Positions 1-9,101 of a DNA stretch of 29,748 bases are shown in pieces. This stretch comes from a virus. The stretch covers positions 1-29,748 of the IMG/VR virus record IMGVR_UViG_3300035670_000979; one strand, given 5' to 3'. The notes below the pieces were generated by a model. It had not been told where the DNA came from. It saw nothing but the letters and a program-made list of their open reading frames with translations, and did not search any database. Every line of letters starts with the position of its first letter. Positions within the stretch are counted from its first letter, which is position 1. A program made the position numbers and the translations under genes.

Positions 1-1
1 C

Positions 2-694
2 GGCACCAATATCGGAGCGCGTTATACAACGATTTATGCTGGCGAACAGAATGAAGGAAATGTCGGAGGGAATATCGTAAACTCTGGATTTAACACGGTC
101 ATGCTTGGCGTAACACCGGGGCCCGGCATGACTGACACTGGATCAAATACTATCATAATTAGTCCGGGTATCAGCAAAATGGACGCTTTGCGCGTCACCA
201 ATATCCTGACTTCCGAAAGACCTACCAGTGGAACCTTCGACTATCCTGTTATTGCCAAAATTTTTGGCAATGCCTCCGATGGTCGCGGCGGTGGTTTTGA
301 AATCCAAACTCCAGCAGGGGGCGGCACGGCGCGCACTGCCGCGCGGATTGCAGCGGCCCAAGATGGTGGAAACAATGACCGCCTTGCTATCTTTTTGAAT
401 ACTGGCGGAGCAATGGTGGAATATCTTCGCCTATCTCCGGTTTTGAATGCGCTTTATCCTGTAACCGACGATGTTATTGGCCTTGGCCGCTCGACAAATA
501 GGTTTAATCGGGCGTATTCAAAAGAGTTTCGCCCCGGCTCAGGGGCCCCCATTTGGACGAGTGGCGCAGGAAGCCCGAATGGTAATGTCACCGCGCCTGT
601 AGGATCGCTCTATACCGATACTTCGGGCGGGGCGACAACCACACTGTACGTCAAGGAAAGCGGCACTGGCAGCGCCGGGTGGATAGCGAAGTAG
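2..694 (+). CDS. Tail fibre/spike protein, C-terminal part (5' truncated by window edge)
   Basis: The frame is open from base 2 of the window, so only the last 230 codons are seen and the start lies outside. The protein is rich in Gly, Thr, Ser and Asn with alternating hydrophobic residues, as in beta-rich phage tail fibres or spikes. The end (VGSLYTDTSGG, then TTLYVKESGTGSAGWIAK) matches the C-terminal signature common to tail-fibre receptor-binding proteins of many phages. It is probably the host-recognition protein at the distal tail. The GC content is visibly higher than in the genes that follow, which fits frequent horizontal exchange of fibre tips. The exact type (fibre or spike) cannot be told without the N-terminus. 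Confidence 0.6.
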   Translation, partial: GTNIGARYTTIYAGEQNEGNVGGNIVNSGFNTVMLGVTPGPGMTDTGSNTIIISPGISKMDALRVTNILTSERPTSGTFDYPVIAKIFGNASDGRGGGFEIQTPAGGGTARTAARIAAAQDGGNNDRLAIFLNTGGAMVEYLRLSPVLNALYPVTDDVIGLGRSTNRFNRAYSKEFRPGSGAPIWTSGAGSPNGNVTAPVGSLYTDTSGGATTTLYVKESGTGSAGWIAK

Positions 695-719
695 GGGCAA
701 CCCAACATGTTTTCGGTCG

Positions 720-733
720 CGGCGGGAACGCCG
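720..733 (+). other. Small GNRA-loop hairpin in the gap before the head-completion gene
   Basis: The gap at 695-799 holds a CGGCG stem, a GGAA loop and a CGCCG stem. No T-run follows, so it is not an intrinsic terminator. The rest of the gap shows only the AAGGAG ribosome binding site of the next gene. It may be an RNA-processing or stabilising element, or chance. Confidence 0.25.
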
Positions 734-799
734 GGTACTTGTGGCTGACAACGCAAATACGGGATGGTGATAGGAAAAGATTTCACAAAGGAGTAAACA

Positions 800-2857
800 A
801 TGGTTAATTTGCCACTGGCTAAATCAGACTGGAGACGAGAAACTGCTGAAGAGCCAGTGGCGAAGGTCCAAAATAGGTTCTTCGAGCAAAATCCTACAAA
901 TCTTGTAGAAGGTTCATCGCTTATCCTTCGTCCCGGTTTTAAGTTTTGGACCAATCTTGGAGATTCTCCGGTACTCTCTATTTACTCGCAAGACGGCGCT
1001 TTTCAAAATGACACGTTTGTTATCCAGACTAACCAAGTCATGCGTCTTGATGAACAGGCTACTGTTATTGGACCACTATCTTCTTCTTTTTCGTCAAGCA
1101 GTACTTCTACTAATCGTGCTTGCTTTTCTAATGCGATTGGGTCAGTGCCTTCTTATTTCTTCTTCGTAAAAGGCACTACTCTAGACAGCTATTGTCATTT
1201 GCCTGTTGCAACTAATTCTTTGACGTTTACAGCACAACCTGAAGTCGATTCTATCGTTCGGTTGGGAGAAATGTATTATAAGTTTGTTGCACCCGGTGCT
1301 GTAGATACTGGAACAATTGACGGAACTTCTACTAATCCTTGGAAAGTTAATCGAGGTGTAGTGGCAGGTGAAGCCTTTTTCAACTTGACTAGAGCGGTCA
1401 ATGCAGTTGGTACACCTGGATCAGACTACTCGTCTATTCTTACAAAGAACCCCCTTGTTAATGCAGATGAGTACGGCGGACTTACTGTAGTTAATTTTTA
1501 TGCAGCTACTGGTGGTCTGTCAGGCAATACTATACAAGCAAGTGTATCAGCAACAGCGGTAATGTCTTTTGCTTCTAGTTCTTTTACAGGTGGTGCAGGG
1601 TCAGGTAAAGATTTCCAATCTCATGCTGTCCCTCTGCCTGCGGACGAAGGTGATCCGTTCCTAAGAGAAATTTCTGTTAAGGCTGTCGCAACGATTAACT
1701 CGTATGTAATTGTTGTTGTCAATTCCCAATACAACGGGACTTCTGGCAGGTTCTACTGGATCAATCCCGGAGAAACTTGGATTGATCCGCTGTCCTTTGC
1801 TACGACAGAAAGTAACCCTGACAGCATTGTTTCTGTTCAAGTCGTAGGGGATCAGTTGTGGTTCCTCGGAAGGGACTCTATAGAAATCTGGGCAGCGACT
1901 GGCGATCCCGATCTACCGTTTGCTAAGATCAACGGCCTTACGATGAACTATGGTGCACTTGAAGGCACTGACGTAACAATTAATAATATGCTTTTCTTTG
2001 CGGACACTACAGGAATTGTTTATTCTGTTTCTGGCGGGGCTCCTCAAAGAATCAGCACTAATTCTATTGAAGAAAAAGTTCGTCAGTTCCAGCAGAATCT
2101 TAATTACTATACTTCCGCAGAATTAGTATTTAAGTTTAGAACTTGGACCTATTCAGCAGACGGGCATTTATTCTATATTCTGAATCTTGGAGATTTGCAC
2201 ACTTTCGCGTACGACGTAACGTCAGAGCAGTGGACAAGCTGGAGCAATTATAACAGTGATATTCTAAGGCAACACGCGGGTTGTCCTGTTTTTGCGTCTC
2301 TTGAGATACCTTATTCTGATTCCACTCTTTTGATTAAAAGCAATCCTGTGGTAGTCGGAGATATATATTCAGGAACGCTATGGGTTGTTGACCCTGCTTA
2401 TAGGTATGACGACAATACGGATAGAACTGCTGTGACTGTTATTGAAACAGTTTTTACAACAGGTTTCCCGGCCCGTATGAGAGAAACTACAAAATGTAAC
2501 GAAGTCTATGTAACTGGTTCAGTAGGGAGTCCTTCTTTGAGCAGTCCTGTTTATCTAATAGATGGCGATAGTGGCACCTACCTAACGGATGGCGATGGAG
2601 GGCCTTATTTAGTCGATCCCGCCATGCCTGTAGAGGGTTTAACGGTAGATGGTTCGTCTCTATCCATTGTAACCTTGGAGACTTCTGACGATAACGGCAG
2701 AACTTGGGTATCTCATGGTTCTCTAGAAATTAATCCAGACGAATGGACTTTTGAGTTGGTTTGGAGAAGTCTTGGTGTGATCCAAGCTCCGGGCAGAATC
2801 TTCCGATTCACTGATTATGGGTCTCTTGCACGAGTAGACGGAGTCGATATGCGATGA
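800..2857 (+). CDS. P22 gp10-like head-completion/DNA-stabilisation tail protein
   Basis: This 685-residue protein begins at an ATG six bases after a clear AAGGAG. The N-terminus (NRFFEQNPTNLVEGSSLILRPG) and the mid-protein segments VVGDQLWFLGRDSIEIW, then TGDPDLPFAKI, and further on FFADTTGIVYSV and AQRIS-like residues, follow the pattern of the phage stabilisation family (P22 gp10). That family is a beta-propeller-like protein that plugs the portal exit after DNA packaging and connects it to the tail. The length is longer than P22 gp10 (472 aa), so an extra C-terminal region is present. It precedes probable ejection proteins, as in P22-type tail modules. The family assignment is by recognition of conserved segments, not by a search. 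Confidence 0.7.
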   Translation: MVNLPLAKSDWRRETAEEPVAKVQNRFFEQNPTNLVEGSSLILRPGFKFWTNLGDSPVLSIYSQDGAFQNDTFVIQTNQVMRLDEQATVIGPLSSSFSSSSTSTNRACFSNAIGSVPSYFFFVKGTTLDSYCHLPVATNSLTFTAQPEVDSIVRLGEMYYKFVAPGAVDTGTIDGTSTNPWKVNRGVVAGEAFFNLTRAVNAVGTPGSDYSSILTKNPLVNADEYGGLTVVNFYAATGGLSGNTIQASVSATAVMSFASSSFTGGAGSGKDFQSHAVPLPADEGDPFLREISVKAVATINSYVIVVVNSQYNGTSGRFYWINPGETWIDPLSFATTESNPDSIVSVQVVGDQLWFLGRDSIEIWAATGDPDLPFAKINGLTMNYGALEGTDVTINNMLFFADTTGIVYSVSGGAPQRISTNSIEEKVRQFQQNLNYYTSAELVFKFRTWTYSADGHLFYILNLGDLHTFAYDVTSEQWTSWSNYNSDILRQHAGCPVFASLEIPYSDSTLLIKSNPVVVGDIYSGTLWVVDPAYRYDDNTDRTAVTVIETVFTTGFPARMRETTKCNEVYVTGSVGSPSLSSPVYLIDGDSGTYLTDGDGGPYLVDPAMPVEGLTVDGSSLSIVTLETSDDNGRTWVSHGSLEINPDEWTFELVWRSLGVIQAPGRIFRFTDYGSLARVDGVDMR

Positions 2858-3051
2858 AAAAGATAGACAAACTTTCTTGGAATACGCAAATTGTCGATCC
2901 GTCTACTGGCGCTCCTACTCCATTCTTCGTACTTCTTTGGCAGACTTTGTTGGAAAAAGTAGAACTTATTTCTTTTCCCGATAATCCGGCAGATGGTGCT
3001 ACTTTGACTCTTACCTACAATGCAGATACTAAGAAGTGGATCGGGTCTTGA
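2854..3051 (+). CDS. Small virion-module protein of unknown function
   Basis: The start codon overlaps the stop of the upstream head-completion gene in an ATGA junction, so translation is likely coupled. The 65-residue product has no signal peptide or membrane segment. Its sequence (SWNTQIVDPSTGAPTPFF near the start, TLTYNADTKKWIGS at the end) looks like a small beta-rich structural or assembly protein. The final segment resembles the short beta repeats at ends of tail proteins. I do not recognise the family. The position in a tight virion operon suggests a tail accessory role. Confidence 0.6.
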   Translation: MKKIDKLSWNTQIVDPSTGAPTPFFVLLWQTLLEKVELISFPDNPADGATLTLTYNADTKKWIGS

Positions 3052-3461
3052 TAGAAAGGACTAATGACGTTGAGACTGTCATGAAGGCAGTCTCTCAATA
3101 CAGAGAAAGAATTTTAGGATTCTATCCTAAAGAATGGCTAGAAGACACTGCTAATATCGCTCTTGTCGATGAAAAGGGAAATGTCGCTCTGTTTGAACAC
3201 AATTACCCCGGAGTCTATACAGGTCATTACTTTTTCTCCGTACGAGGCAAAGAGGCTCTTAGTCTTTCTAAAGAAATTCTACGTATAGTCTTTACTGACT
3301 ACAATGTAAAAGCCATCAGGGGGATAACTCCTCTTAAACACTTAGGAGCAAGGTGGATGACCAAGCAACTTGGTTTCAAATCATATGGAATAGTCCACAC
3401 GCCCAACGGCCCTGAGGAACTATTTGTACTTACAAAAGAAGAATGGGAAGGAACTGATTAA
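3048..3461 (+). CDS. GNAT-fold protein resembling T7 gp13 (internal virion protein A-like)
   Basis: The product is about 137 residues from a TTG that overlaps the upstream stop (TTGA); a GTG at 3036 is the alternative. The TTG gives MIERTNDVETVM, the usual opening of GNAT-like proteins, which is why I prefer it. The later part (LKHLGARWMTKQLGFKSYGIV) looks like the acceptor-side helix and strand of a GNAT fold. Phage proteins of this kind (T7 gp13) are needed for virion assembly and ejection and are not known acetyltransferases. A classic acetyl-CoA-binding Q/RxxGxG/A loop is not evident. Its place inside the tail/ejection operon supports a virion role. Confidence 0.5.
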   Translation: MIERTNDVETVMKAVSQYRERILGFYPKEWLEDTANIALVDEKGNVALFEHNYPGVYTGHYFFSVRGKEALSLSKEILRIVFTDYNVKAIRGITPLKHLGARWMTKQLGFKSYGIVHTPNGPEELFVLTKEEWEGTD

Positions 3462-4141
3462 TGGGCGGTATTTTCGGAGGGCCTAGCAAATCTAAAAGCA
3501 CTAGCTATTCTGGTAATCTAAATAACAGTCTTATCACTGGCGCAACTCAAGGAAGCCTAGGTAATATTCAAACTGCCGGTGACTTGATGAAGGCGTTCCT
3601 TAGTGGCGACTCTACTGGTTTCGACACCTTTAAACGTACCACTGGTTATGATGCTGCACAAGAAGCCGGTAGTCGAGGAGTCACTTCTAATCTTGCAGCC
3701 AAAGGTGCATTGAACAGTGGGGCGGCTGGTAAAAATTATCTTCGAGTAGCTAACGACATTTCTAATCAATACTCAGATAACTATTGGCAACGTCTCCTCG
3801 GTCTTAATCAACAGGGCATTTCTGCAGGGTCTCTTGCTTCCAGTGCAGGGCAGTACAGCAAGTCTGACAGCACTTCTCGGGGAGAGGGCAAGAGCGGTCT
3901 TGGTAATGCGCTTGCTCTTGGGGCGCAGATGGTGGCTATGTCTGATCCTCGTCTTAAGAGAAACATTGTTCGTATCGGAGAAACCCCTGAGGGTATTCCT
4001 ACGTACGAGTACGAGTACCTGTGGGACGACGTTAAGAGGGTCGGTGTCATGGCTGACGAAGTCGCTAAGATTAAGCCTGAAGCGCTTGGTCCGACTATTG
4101 CTGGTTACAGGTCTGTCGACTATAGTAAATTGGAGGTCTAA
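3461..4141 (+). CDS. Probable DNA-ejection/transfer protein with a C-terminal S74-like module
   Basis: This 226-residue protein starts on the last base of the previous stop (TAATG). The N-terminal 140 residues are Gly/Ser/Ala-rich. They contain a TTGYDAAQEAGSRGVTSNLA stretch followed by KGALNSGAAGKN and NDISNQYSDNYWQRLLGL, a pattern seen in P22 gp7-like DNA transfer proteins of many podoviruses. From about residue 160 there is SDPRLKRNIVRIG, then YEYEYLW, GVMADEV and a final VDYSKL, the signature of the S74 intramolecular chaperone-autoprotease domain. The Ser and Lys of SDPRLK have the five-residue spacing of the S74 catalytic dyad. The module is short (about 65 residues) and truncated relative to endosialidase chaperones, so cleavage is unproven. 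Confidence 0.6.
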   Translation: MGGIFGGPSKSKSTSYSGNLNNSLITGATQGSLGNIQTAGDLMKAFLSGDSTGFDTFKRTTGYDAAQEAGSRGVTSNLAAKGALNSGAAGKNYLRVANDISNQYSDNYWQRLLGLNQQGISAGSLASSAGQYSKSDSTSRGEGKSGLGNALALGAQMVAMSDPRLKRNIVRIGETPEGIPTYEYEYLWDDVKRVGVMADEVAKIKPEALGPTIAGYRSVDYSKLEV

Positions 4142-5049
4142 TGGCAAGCATCTTTGATCTCCTCGGAATGGGAGCACAAGCAGGAGCAACTCCTCCTATT
4201 TATAACCCTAATCAAAACCAATCAGAAGTTATTCCTGAAACGATTGACACTACTCCTATTGTGTCCGATCCTGCTCCTGAGCATAAAGGGCTGTTTGGAG
4301 TAAAAGGAACACTCCGCGATCTTCTTGGTATGGCAGGAGACTTCCGTGCTAATATGGAAGGTCGTCCTGGTAGGTACGAACAACTTCGTAAGCAAGAACA
4401 GATCGGCGATGCAATGCGAGGGTTTAATGAAGACCCTATGACTGCGATCCGTCGAGTGTTCAAAGCTGATGGTAAGCTCGGCAATGAAATGCTTGAGTCG
4501 TACAGGGAACAGGAAACTAAAAGGCTTCTGGCAGAAGAGAAGCGTCGTGAACAAGGTCGTCAGATTATTCAAGGGATGCTTGGTACGATTAAAGACGATA
4601 GGACGTATGCTAAGATGGCTCCGCTACTTAGACAGTCTGCTCAAAGGTATGGTGTACCTGCAGAGGAGATTGATCCGTACCTTGGTGATAAGTACGACCC
4701 TGATTTGATTGCAGCTTACAGGTATGGCGGCTTCCCTGTAGACCGACAGATTGCTGCAGAAGAGACTCGTAGGTATCACGATCTTCAAGACGAGAATGCT
4801 GATCAGCGCACTGGTATTCAAGCTAGTAGAGCGGCTGCTCAAAATGCTCAAGGAGCACGTAGAACTTCTGCGTACGAACGTAATGTAGCTAATCAAATTG
4901 AACGACGTAACAACCCTGTTGCTCGTCCCTCTAGTAAGACTTCGACGCCCCGTCCTAAGGGCAGCGGACCTGCTGTCGGAACTAAAAAGGGTGGTTACAC
5001 CTTCATGGGAGGCAACCCTGCTGACCCTAAGAGTTGGAAAAAGGATTAA
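4141..5049 (+). CDS. Probable internal virion/DNA-ejection protein
   Basis: The ATG overlaps the preceding stop in TAATG and has a GGAGG six bases upstream. The 302-residue product starts with a short hydrophobic MASIFDLLGMGAQAGA. It is then strongly charged and helix-forming (many Arg, Gln and Glu, with a coiled-coil-like central region ESYREQETKRLLAEEKRREQ). It ends in a low-complexity basic tail rich in Pro, Ser and Gly. This composition and its position between the gp7-like protein and the giant ejection protein match the three-protein ejection sets of podoviruses. I see no enzymatic motif. Confidence 0.5.
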   Translation: MASIFDLLGMGAQAGATPPIYNPNQNQSEVIPETIDTTPIVSDPAPEHKGLFGVKGTLRDLLGMAGDFRANMEGRPGRYEQLRKQEQIGDAMRGFNEDPMTAIRRVFKADGKLGNEMLESYREQETKRLLAEEKRREQGRQIIQGMLGTIKDDRTYAKMAPLLRQSAQRYGVPAEEIDPYLGDKYDPDLIAAYRYGGFPVDRQIAAEETRRYHDLQDENADQRTGIQASRAAAQNAQGARRTSAYERNVANQIERRNNPVARPSSKTSTPRPKGSGPAVGTKKGGYTFMGGNPADPKSWKKD

Positions 5050-5051
5050 CA

Positions 5052-8000
5052 ATGGCTAATGAACCGTGGCTTGAATATCAGACTACACCTGCCCAAGAAC
5101 CGAAAGGTCCGTGGGAAGAATACCAGACTGAAACCGCTCAGGCCCCGGTCCAGCCGGAGGCTCCTAAAAGCCCTGCTATAAGCGAGAGCCTTGCCGCTGG
5201 CTATCGTACGGCAAAGGATGAAATTCCTTATGTGCAGACTACTCGCAAGAGAGACGCGTATTTTGATCTTGCAGCCAAGATGGGGAAGAATCCTGTAACG
5301 GACTATTTCTCAGTAAAGGGTTTGATCCCTGGCTCGGACATGTTCGATGTCGATAAATACGATTATGATGCACTGTTCAATGACGCTAAGAAAGCAGGTC
5401 TTGTCACCGCTAAAGATCGTAAAGAATTTGAACGTAATCTTTTGCAGAGGGATGGAGAGCGTTTTGCAGACCTTAAGACTGTGTACGATAATCCAATTTT
5501 GGGTACTATCGGCGGGCTGGGGTCTTTTATTCACGATCCGTTAAATGTTGGAGCTAGTCTTGTTACAGGCGGTTTATCTAAGGGCATGTCTTTGGGTAAA
5601 GCCCTCGCCACTGAAGCAGGTGTTAACGCGCTAACTGAACTTGCTCAAGTTCCTCTTACTGATCGTGCGCTTGAAGCAATGGGAGAAGATTTGACTCCCG
5701 AGCAAGCAGCGGCTCGTGTCGCAATGGCGGGAGCTTTCGGGGCGGGTCTCCATGGGCTGTTCCGTAGCCTTGGTATTGGCGACCGCGTAGAAGCTGAACC
5801 TACTGTGCGCACCGATGAAACCACTGCTGTTGAAGGAGCTGCGCCTGCAGGCACTCGTGAGTGGACCGATGAGGAAATGCTCGGCATCACTAAGATGATC
5901 GAGGAAGGCGGTACGGTTGATGACATCGCTAAGGTGTATCCGCTTACTGAAGAACAGCGTAATGCCATTGGTTGGTATGTAGAAGCCAACAAGAAGGGGC
6001 AGGATCAGAAGGTTATCTTCGAAGGTGGTGATAAGCCTGCAGAGGAAGATGTTCCGTTTGAAGCACCTGATTTCCTTAATCAGCCTGTCAAGGGGCCATT
6101 CAAGGAAACTCCTGCGTTCCTTAATGAGAGCGCTACTCCTCGTACGGTAGAAGACCTTCCTAAGCCTGCCAAGGGCAAGAAGGCTGTCTCGATTGAGAAC
6201 AGCGCAAAGAAGACTTCAGCTAGTGCTCCGGGTGCTGTAAAGGAACCTGAGACTGCTCCTATTCGTGTGCCTGTTAATAAGGCAGTTGACCATATCAATG
6301 ACATTACTAGTGACTGGAAGGCTGCTCCTGAGTTCTCTGTAGCAGGCCGTCTAGAAGACCTTCCTGACAATGTTCGTAGGGATATCATTGAGGATGGCGC
6401 TGAAGACGCTATTGGTGTTACTGTTGATGGTAAGGTGTATATCCTTGCTCACAACATTAAGGACGCAGATGAACTGTCTGCTGTCACCTTTCATGAGGCT
6501 CTTGGCCACGTAGGCCTTGAGCGTATGTTCCGTCAGCGTCTTGATGCTGTCCTTACTCAGATGTACAATACCAATGAAATGGTACGTAACTCTGCAGATG
6601 GCTGGCTCGCTAAGAACAGTACTCAGGCAGGCAATCCTATTGCTCATGCTGTGGAAGAGATTCTTGCTGAGACTTCTGAAGGTGGTAAGCTTGAAGCTCG
6701 TATCCTTGATAAGGTTCGTGCTTTCCTTAAGCAGTACGCCCGTCGTATCCCCGGTCTGAAGAACCTGAAGTACACAGACAAGGAAGTTTACGCTATCCTT
6801 TCTATGGCGCACCAGAAGGTTACAGACGGTGGCCGCTCTGTCGGTCGTACGGGTAATCGCTATATGCGTATGTACGCTAATGACAATGTGGACCAGCGCC
6901 GAGTCTCAGATATTATTGATCGTGAAGCAGAGTTCTGGGGAATCAAGGATGTGAACAAAGCCCTTAAAGAAAGGGACTTTAGAGCAGATGTTCGAGCAGC
7001 TCTAGCCAAAGAGGGTCTTCCACAAGACGTTATTAACTTTGATCCTCGCATGACAAATAAGTACTCCAAGCCTGACACTGAAGGAGGTCGTACTCGTGGT
7101 CTCCGTCTAGACAAGATTGTCACTAAGGACGATGAAGCTAGTGCTAAGTTCATCAAGGAGCTTCAGAAGGAACTTCCTGATAAGTACACACAGTCTTGGG
7201 AAGAGACTGAAGCCATGGCAGAGCGTATTGGCATGAACATCAATAAGCTTGAGAAGATGGCAGACGGCATTAATCCTGAACATATCAAAGCTGCTGAAGT
7301 CTTTGTTATCGGTAAGCTCAACATGATTACTGACCTACAGAAGAAGCTTGATGGAAACAAGTGGACGCTTAAGGACAGAGATAATCTTATTGTTCAGACT
7401 CGACAGTTTGTTGAAGCGCTTAAAGCTCTTGAAGATATTAAGTCTGCGCAGGGCCGTAACCTTAACATTCTTCGTACGATGACGATTAATAACAAGGCTG
7501 GTACTAACAAGGTCCGCTACGCTCTCGCTCAGGCAGAGAAGAATGGACTTAGCGATGTTGAGTCAATGAAGCAATTGGCTAACGCTCTTGATGAACTCAA
7601 GAAGAATCCTAAGGGTACTGCTGAACGTGGTTACTCGAAGGCTTATGAGTATTTCATGGATGTTATCAATATCCCCCGTACACTGCAATCGACTTATGAC
7701 ATGTCGGCTCCTTTCCGGCAGGGTATTAACCTTGTGTCAAGAAAGGAGTTCTGGAAAGCATACGCAAAGATGTTTAGCTACGCTAAAAGCGAGAAAGCAT
7801 ATCTAGACCTTCTAGAAGATATCAAAAGTCGTCCTACTTATGAGGCAATGCAAAACGCTAAACTGTTTATTGCTGAACTTGAAGATGGTATCAGTGGCAG
7901 AGAAGAAGCGTTTCTTTCTAAGCTTGCCGGGAGAGTTCCGGGCGTACGTATTTCAGAGCGTGCATACAACGGCTTCCTTAACAAGCTTCGGGCAGACACC

Positions 8001-9101
8001 TTTGACACTATCTATAAGAAGGGTCTTGAAGTTGGGGCTGACCTGTCAGAAGACAGCAAGGCTCTAAGGGACTTGGGAAGCTTTATCAACAATGCAACTG
8101 GCCGTGGCTCAATCAAACATGTTGATCAGTCAATGCCTATCCTTAGTGCATTGTTCTTCTCTCCTAAGCTTATTGCTTCTCGTGTGCAGATGTTGAATCC
8201 GTTCTACTACGCACAGCTCGATCCTATGGTTCGTAAGGAAGCGCTTAAGGCAACGATGGCTCTTGGTGCTATTGCCATGACTATTGGTTCGCTTGCTCAG
8301 GCTGCTGGTGCAGATGTTGAAGGTGATCCTCGTTCGTCTGACTTCATGAAGATTAAGACTGGTGATACTCGTTACGATATCCTTGGCGGATTTGGGCAGT
8401 ACATCACTCTTGCTTCGCGTCTTATGACAAATGAAAAGAAGACAACCGCAGGTGTTGTTAAGCAGTACGGAACTAAGTTCGGTGAAGAGAACCGTCTTGA
8501 CGCAATTGAGAAGTTCTTTGAAAACAAGTTCAGCCCTGTTGCATCGTTTGTCGCAGACTACTACCGCGGTACTGACGCTGTTGGTAAAGAGTTCAAGATG
8601 GACGAAGCTGTTACCAAGCGTATGATTCCTTTGTACTTGCAGGATGCGTATGAAATCATGCAGGAAGAAGGGACCAGCAAGGGTGCTCTAATGGCTGCTC
8701 CGGGCCTGTTCGGTATTGGCACGCAGACGTACAAGGACGAGCGTGGCGGGTTTGAGATGAAGGATCGCAGCACTGATGACCCTGCTGTACAGGAGATTCA
8801 GCGTCTTGGCGGAGACAAGGATATTGTCACTACCGGTAACAAGACGGATGCTAAGACTCTTGGTATCCCTGAACTCGATGAGAAGCAACTCAAGCAGTAC
8901 CGTGATTACTCGTCGCAACTTATCTCTGCTGCTGTCAAGGAAGCTATGGCCACCCCTGAGTGGAAGGAAGCTTCTGATGAAGAGAAAGTTAAGTGGGTGA
9001 AACAGATCGGTAAAGATATGCGGCTTATGGCAAGAGAGGACCTCTTCGGGTCCAATAACGAGGAGGAACAACCTTGGGATGAATACAATGACGAAGAGTG
9101 A
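5052..9101 (+). CDS. Giant internal virion/ejection protein with zincin-like (polyvalent-type) metallopeptidase motif
   Basis: The product is 1349 residues. The ATG at 5052 is preferred over an in-frame TTG at 5034 because an AAAGGA lies just before it and the longer form would sit inside the upstream gene. Residues 478-487 read TFHEALGHVG, a HExxxH zinc site. They are followed about 50 residues later by VEEILAE (E535/E536), a plausible third ligand. This arrangement is typical of the zincin-like domains of phage large polyvalent proteins. The rest is long, helical and mostly soluble, with Ala-rich segments (for example near residues 1065-1090, GAIAMTIGSLAQAAGA) that may insert in the membrane. 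The size matches T7 gp16/P22 gp16-type ejection proteins that enter the host with the DNA. A PW-x-EY motif occurs twice at the N-terminus and once at the extreme C-terminus. Confidence 0.6.
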   Translation: MANEPWLEYQTTPAQEPKGPWEEYQTETAQAPVQPEAPKSPAISESLAAGYRTAKDEIPYVQTTRKRDAYFDLAAKMGKNPVTDYFSVKGLIPGSDMFDVDKYDYDALFNDAKKAGLVTAKDRKEFERNLLQRDGERFADLKTVYDNPILGTIGGLGSFIHDPLNVGASLVTGGLSKGMSLGKALATEAGVNALTELAQVPLTDRALEAMGEDLTPEQAAARVAMAGAFGAGLHGLFRSLGIGDRVEAEPTVRTDETTAVEGAAPAGTREWTDEEMLGITKMIEEGGTVDDIAKVYPLTEEQRNAIGWYVEANKKGQDQKVIFEGGDKPAEEDVPFEAPDFLNQPVKGPFKETPAFLNESATPRTVEDLPKPAKGKKAVSIENSAKKTSASAPGAVKEPETAPIRVPVNKAVDHINDITSDWKAAPEFSVAGRLEDLPDNVRRDIIEDGAEDAIGVTVDGKVYILAHNIKDADELSAVTFHEALGHVGLERMFRQRLDAVLTQMYNTNEMVRNSADGWLAKNSTQAGNPIAHAVEEILAETSEGGKLEARILDKVRAFLKQYARRIPGLKNLKYTDKEVYAILSMAHQKVTDGGRSVGRTGNRYMRMYANDNVDQRRVSDIIDREAEFWGIKDVNKALKERDFRADVRAALAKEGLPQDVINFDPRMTNKYSKPDTEGGRTRGLRLDKIVTKDDEASAKFIKELQKELPDKYTQSWEETEAMAERIGMNINKLEKMADGINPEHIKAAEVFVIGKLNMITDLQKKLDGNKWTLKDRDNLIVQTRQFVEALKALEDIKSAQGRNLNILRTMTINNKAGTNKVRYALAQAEKNGLSDVESMKQLANALDELKKNPKGTAERGYSKAYEYFMDVINIPRTLQSTYDMSAPFRQGINLVSRKEFWKAYAKMFSYAKSEKAYLDLLEDIKSRPTYEAMQNAKLFIAELEDGISGREEAFLSKLAGRVPGVRISERAYNGFLNKLRADTFDTIYKKGLEVGADLSEDSKALRDLGSFINNATGRGSIKHVDQSMPILSALFFSPKLIASRVQMLNPFYYAQLDPMVRKEALKATMALGAIAMTIGSLAQAAGADVEGDPRSSDFMKIKTGDTRYDILGGFGQYITLASRLMTNEKKTTAGVVKQYGTKFGEENRLDAIEKFFENKFSPVASFVADYYRGTDAVGKEFKMDEAVTKRMIPLYLQDAYEIMQEEGTSKGALMAAPGLFGIGTQTYKDERGGFEMKDRSTDDPAVQEIQRLGGDKDIVTTGNKTDAKTLGIPELDEKQLKQYRDYSSQLISAAVKEAMATPEWKEASDEEKVKWVKQIGKDMRLMAREDLFGSNNEEEQPWDEYNDEE

